Source: Batillaria attramentaria
Lineage: Eukaryota; Mollusca; Gastropoda; Batillariidae
Direction: 5' to 3'
Length of the DNA: 64,000 nucleotides
NCBI GenBank assembly: GCA_018292915.2
Contig: JACVVK020000036.1
Coordinates: 1,642,501-1,706,500 of the forward strand
Shown here: positions 56,246-64,000 of the stretch, in pieces
Layout of the letters: each line of letters opens with the position of its first letter
How positions within the stretch are numbered: position 1 is the first letter of the stretch
Made by a program: the position numbers and the translations under genes
The notes under the pieces: model-generated
Databases searched by the model: none
Told to the model about the DNA's origin: nothing
What the model saw: only the letters and a program-made list of their open reading frames with translations

Positions 56246-59200
56246 GTGAAATCTTCTTCCCTGCGCATCCTTAAGATATTTTGGCCGTAAACTGTAGCAG
56301 ATCTCGTTGTACTGTTTGTATTAGTTTATTTCAAAAGGAAACTTTGCACTTGAAATGTTTGTCTACTTCAACTGAACGACGAAGTCTTCGCTGTCTGATG
56401 AAATCGTCTGCTTTTCTGAAGCGTTGGCAGACGGGCGTTGAATTTGTTTTGGTCGAGTTTCGTTCTTGTTGTTGTTGGTTCAAATCAACCCATGACCCAG
56501 GTGTCTGTTTAGCACACCATAACCACGTCACGTGGGAGTTTAGATTTACAAAACTGATCAGTGAGATTTTACTAGGAGGGCGTGTGTGTGTGTGGCGTGG
56601 GGGTGGGGGAGTACAGTGAATGATAAGTCGTTATAGCGACTGTCTGTGTCGACCTGGAACAGCTGATGACATATGGACGTCACAGGGTGATCACTTATAT
56701 TCATTGCACAGAACGCATGCGGAATCTGTAGAGCCCTAAAAATATCCTTTCCTCTGAAACTGACTTACAGTGCCAAACACAGATCTTCCATTTTCTTCTC
56801 TCTCTCTCTGTGCTGTATCATAGTTCTGCATTGAGCATAAACTTTCTTCAAGGAGTATTTCTGCGCTTTGTAAATGACTAAATGAACACTTTCAGTCTGT
56901 GTATTTTATTCCAGCTTGGTCTCCCAAGTGGCCACACTTCTTATCGTGTCAGGCGTGTTCTTCATCGTTGCGTTCACTGTAACGCTTTTGGCAGTGAGGG
57001 CGTGGATACAGTGGCGCTCCAGAACGCTTCGGCAGGATACACAGCAAGGGGCCGGGGTCAAAACAATCGGTTTCTTTCATCCCTACTGTAACGCTGGCGG
57101 TGGAGGAGAGAGGGTGTTATGGACAGCTATACGAGCTTTGCAGAAAAGGTAGGTTGGCATGGTATGGTATGGTATGGTGGTATGGTAGACTTCTCCTCGG
57201 CGCACATATCCATCTCTGCTGAAATTCTCACGGTGCCGCAGGGCTGGAGGACGATGCAGTGAAAGCCTGCTGCGGCTAAGCGCTACTTTATGTGCAAACC
57301 TCCACCCTGCTATTCACTCTGGTGCGTGCGACAGTATTTCTGTTTACCACGACACCGGCCACAGCCTACTCTTCTTTGAAAGATGAACGTGGGATTTTTA
57401 GCGTGCACACTTGATGTATGTGCGTGCTTGTGTACACGAAGGCCAGACAGACACCGTAAACGAGTCTGCACATGGATTTGACTCGATATGGTAAGGAAAA
57501 ATCCCACCATATTCCTGCCCAACGGGGACTCGAACCACTCGAAAGTTGATTAGTAATACTGATGTCCTGTAGGTATAGGTGAGTGAAATTGAATGCCAAA
57601 TGATTTGTATTTGCATGTGAATAAAACATTAGCAAAGCTACTTCTGACTAGTATACATACAGTACTACCATGTGAACTGTTTTGGTAAAGGGAAAGGGCA
57701 GAGCATTTTGATACATTTTATTATTTTTTTGTGTGTCATTCGCTCTCTAATTATTTTTTTCAGATACCCTGATGTCCGTTGTGTTGTCTATACGGGGGAT
57801 ACTGATGCAACGCCAGAAGAGATTTTGACTCGAGCAAGGCAACGATTTAATATCACCCTCCCACGGCAGGTATAATTGAACAGAGATGGCAAGCTCTTTC
57901 TTCTTTACACCACAGTGCCTTTGGCATACATGGAATTGCTGACACTAAAATGTCAAACCACATCATTGTTAGTGTGTCCAGAATTTGGCTTGTGTATGTG
58001 TGACACACATCTGCCTGCATGACAGAAATTCGTCTGTTCTTGTTGTTGCTCTTTTTCTTGTTGTTTTTGTTTTTAACACCCACGTTGATGGACATTCTGT
58101 TTGTAAGAAAGAAAAGAGTAACAGTCCCTAACATTTAAATTTTTAATATCATGATACAGCACCAGCTGGCTCAGTGTATTAGCCACATCAGTGAGTACGC
58201 TTCTGTTGGATCAGTTCCGGCATTTGAGATGGTGTCACTGTGCAGGTGTTTTAGTGGAGTGATGATAGACACCAAGAACACAGCTAAGAACAGTCTGTAA
58301 GCACAGTAATCATAAAGATTGCCTCTTTAACACATTGCAGGAATATGTGAGGATATGATCAGATTCAATTCAAATACAAATAACTATTATCTCAGATTGG
58401 AAAATCAGTTATGGTGGACATAATGAGCATCCAGACAATAACATCCAACGTAAAATGAAAAACTCATAGACTGATATTTAACACTCTTTAAAATCAGATA
58501 AAGATTGCAGTTAAATGTCACCTAAATTGCTTTTTGGCTCACTTGTGTAACAAAGTGAGTCTATGTAATAACCCTCCGTCGTCTGTCTGTGTGTCTGTCT
58601 GTCTGTCTGTCTGTGTGTCTGTCTGTCTGTCTGTGTGTCCGCAGTAAACCTTAACACTGGCATTTTCTCAGAAACTATGAGCAGCAGAGGCACCAAACTT
58701 GGCAAGCTGATAGACAGCCATAAGACCTTTCACAACATACTATAATGATTGACCTTGACCCAAGGTCAAGGTCACTAAAGCTGTCTGTTTGGAAATTTTA
58801 CATTGGCATTTTCTCAGAATTTAGAAAAGCCAGAGACATCAAACTTAGCATGGCGATGGATATTGACAATACCTTTACTGACATACCTGTATTCAGTGAC
58901 TTTGAATCAAGGTCAAGGCCATACAAGCTGTTTTGCGGAAAACCTTCCAAAACCTTAACATTGGCATTTTCTCAGAAACAATGAACAGCAGAAGCACCAA
59001 ACCTGGCTTGCTGATAAACAGCAGCAAGACCTTTCAAGACTTACCATTTTGAATGACCTTGACTGAAGGTCAAGGTCGTCAAAGATGTGTAATTGGAAAT
59101 TTAAAATTGCCATTTTCTCAGAATGTAGTGGTACCAGAGGCATCAAACTTTGCATGGCATGATAGACATTGACAAAACCTGTACTGGCATAACCTGTACT

Positions 59201-59813
59201 GGCATACTTGTATCAATTTCCTTGGGTCAAGGTCAAGGCCATTCAAGATGTTTTGTGGAGACTTTAACGTTAGCATTTCCTTGGAAACAACAAACAGCAG
59301 CAAGGCACAATGATAGGCAGCAAAGAGACCTATGCAGACATACCCATTTGAGTGACCTTGACTCAAGGTCAAGGTCATTACAGCTGTCTGTTGTAAAATT
59401 TTACATTGCCATTTGTACAGAAACTACAAAAATTAGAGTTATCAAATTTGGCATAATGATAGTCACTGATAAGCTCTTCACTTACAGATCTCATTTGAAT
59501 GACCTTGACCCAAGGTCAAGGTCATAGAAGCTGTCCTGGGAAAACTGTTATGTTGCCATTTGCTGTTTTCTTAGGAACTATGAACACAAGACACCTTATT
59601 TCGTGAAAGCTAGTGATAAGAGCTTTAGAAACATACTCTTTTGAATGACCTTGACCCATCTCACAAGTGAGCCAAGGAGGCTTTGCTCCTCTAGTTAATA
59701 TTAATAATGTGCACGATTTAATATAGCTATTAAAATACATCTGATATAAATTCATCACATCAATACACTGTCACAGACTCCTCTGTCCACCAAACCCGGT
59801 AAAACTTGACATT

Positions 59814-59850
<37 letters not shown>

Positions 59851-62800
59851 GGCCCAGGGAGGGGTATGGACAGTGCTTTATTGTTGTGAATTGAACGTGG
59901 AAATGTGGAAAACCATGTGATGGGTTTTTTTCCTGTTGCAACACTCTCAGAATCAACTCCAGCCAATCTTCCTGTCTGCCAGAGACAAGTGTGTTGACAG
60001 TGAAGTGTGGTTTCCATTGGCAGATAGACATGGTTTACCTGCGTCGCAGAGGGTGGGTGGAAGCGTCGAAGTACCCTTACTTTACGCTCCTCGGTCAGAG
60101 TCTCGGCTCCGTGGTGCTAGGCTGGGAGGCCCTCATGTCGTTCGTGCCTGACGTCTACATTGATTCCATGGGATACGCCTTCACTATCCCGCTGTTCAAG
60201 TTCTTCGGTGGCTGCAGAGTCGCTTGCTATGTCCACTACCCAACCATCAGGTATGTGCACACTGGAAACCTTGGGGCGGGGAGGGGAGGGGAGGGGAGGG
60301 GGGGGGTGGTGGGGGGGGGGGGAACAGTCACCTCTGCGAAGTCTTCTACCTGTTCATGGTTTTCCACTTTTGGCTAAAAACTGTCCTCCCCCCAGAAAGT
60401 GTTTTCTCCTCTGAAGCACTTAAAATTCATGTCAAAACGTACCTAATTGCACTATATTTTAGCCTAATTCTAAATATTGTCCTTCACGAAAACTGTTTCT
60501 TCTTCTGAAGTACTTAAAATTCATGTCAAAATGTACCTAATTGCACATATTTTAGCCTAATTCTAAATATTTTCCTTCACGAAAACTGTTTCCTCATGTG
60601 AAGTACTTAAAATCATGCCATAATACACCAGAATGCATACATTAAAAAAAAAAAAAAAATCCAGGGGAGCATGCCCCCGATCACTCGTAGCATTACACGT
60701 CTGCTTTGCAGATGAGTGCTTGTGGCTTTGCCACTTTGTCAGTATATATGCTACACACTTTTCATCATCATGGACCATGCTGCATAGACGTATAGACAAA
60801 TCCACTGACTAGCAACTGACTTTCATACAGCCAAGGCAATAGAGTACTCTTGGGAAAATTGCACAAACTGTGAACTTTACCAAGAATTAATTTGTGCTTG
60901 TTCACCCACCGTGGTATGCAGAGATGTTTGAAACAGAGCCTACAGAATCTGTACACATACATGTTTACACAATGAAAAAAATCGAATAGATTCTTCTGAT
61001 TACCATCATTGTTTTAGCAGAGCTGTATAATCACCAAGCTTGCTCTTCTGTGTTTGTGGTGGATTAGATATATTGTAGATTTTGTGGTCACTTGTTTGAC
61101 AGCACGGACATGCTGGAGCGGGTGTCCCAGCGGACCGCAGCCCACAACAACCTCTCCTTCATCGCCAACAGCCGATTTCTCAGCACCTTCAAACTCCTCT
61201 ACTACCGCCTTTTTGCCTACCTGTACGGAGTAATGGGCAAGCGGTCCAAAGTCATCATGGTCAACTCCTCGTGGACGTTCGGCCACATCAAACAGCTGTG
61301 GAAAGCACCGGCCCGCACGCACATCGTTTACCCACCCTGTGATGTGTCCGAGTTCATGAAAATCCCGCTTACGCATGAAGTTCCGGTACTGGAGAAGAAC
61401 ATCATCAGTGTTGGACAGTTCCGGCCGGAGAAGGACCACCCGCTGATGATCCGATCGTTCAAGTCCTTCCTCAGGTGTGGCGGATAAAGACAGGAAAGGG
61501 TACAGGCTGCTCCTGGTCGGGAGCTGTCGGAACGAGGGGGACGTGCGGAGGGTGAAGGAGCTCAAACAATTGACCGATGACCTCGGGGTTTCGGACAATG
61601 TTGTGTTTCACCTCAACGTCAGCTTTGAGGAGCTAAAGAAACTGCTGGCGTCCTCCATCATTGGGCTGCATACTATGTGGAACGAACACTTTGGTATAGG
61701 TGAGGGATAGATTGTAAATTTTTACAGTTTGTTTTGTTTATGTATACATACATCTTAATGTGTTTATCTTTACAGTCATCTTTGATGGAAAACCTTTTGA
61801 CGGAAAACCATACACTGAGACTTTGAACGCCGCAGGGGAGAGAAGGTCCAAGATCACATTCCTGTGTAAACACAGTTCTCTTCCCTGTGGTGACCAAAAT
61901 CTGCGTGTGGGTTTTTGAGATCTGGTGTTACCACTGTAGCACACGGCTGTACAGAAGCTGATCTCCAGTTCTGCCTGCAAGGTGCAGCTGGCGTATCCAG
62001 CCTGAAAAACACTGGCAGCAAGCAGAAAGAGTAACACTCTTCTGTTGTAGGCCACCAGTCAGTGGGGTGCTATGCCAGCAGCGATCAAGTAGGAGACCGG
62101 ACTAAAGGGAGTGTTGCTGGTTTGGGTCTTTTAATCGATATCACACATGCGGTTCACTCTCTTCATGGCAGTAGATGACTAGGGCTTTGAACAAGCTTCA
62201 TTTAAACATGCCGTATTCAACATTGAACAAGAATCTGCACTCAACAAGTAAAGACCATGCGCACTTCAAAACAGTCCAGAGGCAATAAAAATTTGTGTGT
62301 TTTATAACTCGCTCTTAAAGTTTCAAAAACTTTTTAAAGCTATGAAAACTGCAAATAAAAGTGACATAAAAGGGACAGAAACCACTTAACTTTCACAAAG
62401 GACGGCACAGGTCAACGTTTCGGCTTTTACAGAAATCAGCTGTTATTATAATTGATGTGGTGATGGCTGATTAGTGTGTCAAAAAAATATGTGGCAGCCT
62501 GATGACAGTTTCCTTGGGGTTTTTTGTTGTTGTTGATGTTGTTGCTGATGTTGTTGTTTTTGCTTTAGTGTACACTTACACCTTGTGTCTGAATCTTTTT
62601 CTTTGTGAAAATCATTGTGCACACAGCTTATTTCAGGCTGGCCGTCAGGGGTTCTCTACGGGTACTTCCAGCTTCCTCCCCTTCTGCTTTGGAAATGTTC
62701 AGCCTGTGAAAAAAATTGAACGTCAAATGAATTAATGCAGTTTTGAATTCTGAAGCTTGAACAGCTGAGCTGACCCTTTGCACAACACGATCGTTATGTG

Positions 62801-63460
62801 TTCATGTTCAACATATGAGGGAATGCATACATGTATGTTGGGTTCAGTTCACGGCACTTTGAGCCAAGCAGATGGGATAAAGCGCCAATATTAATGCAGT
62901 TACTATTATTATTTCTGGTGCACGGGCTTTCAAGAGTGCAGCTCCTTGCCTCTGCAACAACTTGCCAGCTCACCTCAAGTCAGATTCTGCGTCAGTCATG
63001 ACCTTCAAGCGGAACCTCAAGACGCATCTTTTCTCTCAGTTCTAATTCTCTCTCTCTCTCTCACTTTTTTTTTTTTTCACTCCAAAGGAGCCGTGAGCAT
63101 GCTCACTGCATGGAAGTTTTCTTGTAGCGCTATAAAAATGGCCAATCATCATCATCATCGTATTATTTCTTTGTTACAGGTGTTGTGGAGTGTATGGCTG
63201 CCGGAACGGTAGTACTGGCTAACAATTCTGGAGGACCCAAGCTGGACATAGTTACCCCACACAACAACTCACCCACAGGGTTTCTCGCTAGCACCGAGGA
63301 TGAGTATGCACGGGCCATGAAGACAGTTTTCAGCTTGAGTGAGCAGGAGAGACTCAAAATACGGGAAAACGCTCGGCAGTCCGTTGCCAGGTTTTCAGAG
63401 GCGGAGTTCGAGAACGCTTTTCTCAGTGTTTTAGATGCTTGTTTAGAAGACTCAACGTGA
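56211..63460 (+). CDS. ALG11: GDP-Man:Man3GlcNAc2-PP-dolichol alpha-1,2-mannosyltransferase (six-exon model)
   Basis: The enzyme adds the fourth and fifth mannoses to the dolichol-linked N-glycan precursor on the cytosolic face of the ER, using GDP-mannose. The exons are 56211-56245, 56915-57148, 57764-57869, 60024-60250, 61103-61699 and 63180-63460, all GT-AG with consistent phase. Visible features are an N-terminal membrane helix (about residues 13-38), [59 protein letters not shown], the GT-B family 4 EX7E site in [19 protein letters not shown], and [10 protein letters not shown]. The deduced length is 492 residues, equal to human ALG11, if one base in 61473-61480 is discounted. As read, exon 5 has a one-base frameshift and a TAA at 61485. 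All catalytic motifs are intact on either side, so an assembly error or polymorphism is more likely than a dead gene. Confidence 0.96.
56915..57148 (+). CDS. ALG11: ALG11 exon 2: membrane helix and donor-site loop
   Basis: Encodes [20 protein letters not shown] (membrane helix) and [20 protein letters not shown]. The acceptor TATTTTATTCCAG|C follows a T-rich tract. Confidence 0.97.
57157..57542 (-). mobile_element. SINE family 2, copy 3
   Basis: The minus-oriented copy begins nine bases after the ALG11 exon 2 donor. The plus-strand ATGGT repeats are its tail. The head end carries CGGGGACTCGAACCACT, the inverse of a B box (AGTGGTTCGAGTCC). Confidence 0.85.
57764..57869 (+). CDS. ALG11: ALG11 exon 3
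   Basis: Encodes [20 protein letters not shown] then [16 protein letters not shown]. The acceptor is TTATTTTTTTCAG|A. Confidence 0.96.
58532..59700. mobile_element. Element with about 150-bp internal tandem repeats and inverted TTGGCTCACTTGTG ends
   Basis: It begins TTTTTGGCTCACTTGTGTAA, then a (CTGT)n tract. It ends CACAAGTGAGCCAA followed by a small hairpin (AGGAG-GCTTTG-CTCCT) and CTAG. Six to seven internal units of about 150 bp each carry GCATTTTCTCAGAA and the palindromic pair TGACCTTGA ... TCAAGGTCA. The terminal hairpin followed by CTAG recalls a Helitron 3' end (CTRR), while the inverted ends suggest a DNA transposon. The class is unresolved. Confidence 0.7.
59816..59847. repeat. 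(AC)n microsatellite
   Basis: About 15 AC units in ALG11 intron 3. Confidence 0.92.
60024..60250 (+). CDS. ALG11: ALG11 exon 4
   Basis: Encodes [20 protein letters not shown] then [20 protein letters not shown] and [12 protein letters not shown]. The phase is 0 in and 2 out. Confidence 0.98.
60291..60320. repeat. G-rich low-complexity tract
   Basis: GGGGA repeats and long G runs, about 40 bp after the ALG11 exon 4 donor. G-quadruplex-prone. Confidence 0.85.
60359..60790 (-). repeat. Dispersed repeat family R1 copy 3
   Basis: Inverted relative to 30300 and 46372. TCTGAAGCACTTAAAATTCA and GCACTATATTTTAGCCTAAT blocks are repeated, then an A-run and CAGGGGAGCATGCCCCCGA. Confidence 0.65.
61103..61699 (+). 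CDS. ALG11: ALG11 exon 5, with an apparent one-base frameshift
   Basis: The first part reads [20 protein letters not shown] through [20 protein letters not shown] in frame. After FLR the frame runs into TAA at 61485-61487, while the homologous sequence ([20 protein letters not shown] ... [13 protein letters not shown]) continues in the next frame from 61480. The family aligns without a gap if one base in AGGTGTGG (61473-61480) is extra. Removing 19 nt as a micro-intron would also restore frame but gives a shorter protein. Confidence 0.92.
62390..62427. repeat. Single arm of the foldback element family
   Basis: CTTTCACAAAGGACGGCACA and GGTCAACGTTTCGGCT match the left arm at 13933. The inverse arm is missing here. 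Confidence 0.75.
62917..63160 (+). mobile_element. LINE (non-LTR retrotransposon) 3' tail ending at an ALG11 acceptor
   Basis: The frame to TAA at 63043 reads [20 protein letters not shown] then [14 protein letters not shown], the C-terminus of a non-LTR polymerase. A 3' UTR with TAGCGCTATAAAAATG and an (ATC)n tail follows, ending about 20 bp before the exon 6 acceptor. Confidence 0.85.
63180..63460 (+). CDS. ALG11: ALG11 exon 6: second catalytic Glu and C-terminus
   Basis: Begins [20 protein letters not shown], completing the EX7E motif split across the intron, then [19 protein letters not shown]. The last residues are [10 protein letters not shown] and the stop is TGA at 63458-63460. Confidence 0.98.
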
Positions 63461-63587
63461 TGAATGGTGCTTGTGTGAAACGCTTTCAAACTTTCTTGCT
63501 TCCCTGCAGGTGGTTGGGATGTAATTTATTTGCTCCCTTGGAGCGACAACAGGGTCCACAGCCAATTGTTTTTACTTTTATTTCAGC

Positions 63588-63593
63588 AATAAA
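63588..63593 (+). terminator. ALG11: Probable ALG11 polyadenylation signal
   Basis: AATAAA 128 bp after the stop codon, the first canonical signal downstream. Confidence 0.7.
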
Positions 63594-64000
63594 TAATTCA
63601 TATGCTTATTCAGTCCATTGTTATGCTCTTTCTCTGAGTTCAGAGAATTCAACTGTGATGTGATCTGCGTGTGAGTTGTTTTCATCTGCTCACCTATTTC
63701 AGCTGAGTTTGTTTTCACACACATATATACATACACACACACACACACACACTCACACACGTACACACGCACGCACGCACGCATGCACGCACACCCCCCC
63801 CCCCCCCCCAAAGTGTTTCCCACTACATAATTATTAAACTGGATATCATTTGATGGTAGTTTTCAGCTAGAAAGCAGAGTTTACTCTTTCATAATTAATT
63901 TTGCTCACAGACATTTTCTGAAAAAAAATCCTGAAAAAAAAATGAAAAAGAAGAAGGAAACATACATGTATGTAAAACTAGTGAATGGAGGATGGAATAA
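63594..64000. other. Downstream of ALG11
   Basis: It contains an (AC)n/(GCAC)n tract at 63718-63793 with a C-run at 63794-63809, then AT-rich sequence. No gene was seen. Confidence 0.6.

Larger units (their letters stand above)
61700..63179. other. ALG11 intron 5
   Basis: Apart from a single foldback arm (62390-62427) and the LINE tail (62917-63160), I see no recognisable element. A GTTGTT-rich stretch lies at 62524-62560. Confidence 0.6.

Noticed and set aside
61475..61493. A 19-nt GT...AG micro-intron in ALG11 exon 5
   Set aside because: It would restore the frame, but 19 nt is below the known size of spliceosomal introns in animals. A one-base correction gives the expected 492-residue protein.

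Overview
The window is nuclear DNA from an animal with spliced genes, most probably a mollusc and plausibly a gastropod. Four things point that way. There is a GRL101-type G-protein-coupled receptor with LDL-receptor class A modules and leucine-rich repeats, a class first described in the snail Lymnaea. The introns are large and begin with GT and end with AG. Microsatellites of (AC)n, (GA)n and (ATC)n are very abundant. Many short transposons and tRNA-derived SINEs are present. No species can be named from the sequence alone.

Three protein-coding genes can be supported. (1) Bases 766-4569, minus strand: an intronless 1267-residue receptor with a mosaic ectodomain (CUB-like, LDLa, C-type lectin, further LDLa, LRR) ahead of a rhodopsin-type seven-helix domain. 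(2) Bases 13266-55811, minus strand: a copper-transporting P1B-type ATPase of the ATP7A/ATP7B family. I reconstructed it as 23 coding exons, all with GT-AG junctions and consistent phase, giving about 1615 residues. There is also an alternative first exon at 41846-41887. The N-terminus carries seven CxxC metal-binding domains plus one complete and one half domain that have lost the motif. Human ATP7A and ATP7B have six. (3) Bases 56211-63460, plus strand: ALG11, the alpha-1,2-mannosyltransferase of N-glycan precursor assembly. It has six coding exons and a deduced length of 492 residues if one single-base frameshift in exon 5 is discounted.

ATP7 and ALG11 lie head to head, with about 400 bp between their start codons. 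I know the same divergent arrangement from human chromosome 13q14.3 (ATP7B/ALG11). The intergenic stretch contains an ETS/GABP-type ACTTCCGG site and reads as an ancient bidirectional promoter. ATP7 loads copper onto secretory-pathway enzymes and exports excess copper. ALG11 works on the cytosolic face of the ER. Their proximity probably reflects the shared promoter rather than a joint pathway.

The rest is introns and intergenic DNA filled with repeats. These include at least three tRNA-derived SINE families (several copies with clear 11-15 bp target duplications), three LINE 3' tails, a solo LTR inserted into a (GT)n tract, a piggyBac remnant that still encodes an N-terminal transposase fragment, several TTAA-flanked and TA-flanked MITE families, a hAT-like MITE, and a three-copy element with a terminal hairpin. 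There are also minisatellites with 21-, 24-, 30-, 36- and about 53-bp units. The most unusual non-coding structure is a pair of adjacent long perfect or near-perfect hairpins at 42793-43167 that share the same loop sequence. The minisatellite at 33971-34430 abuts an ATP7 splice acceptor.
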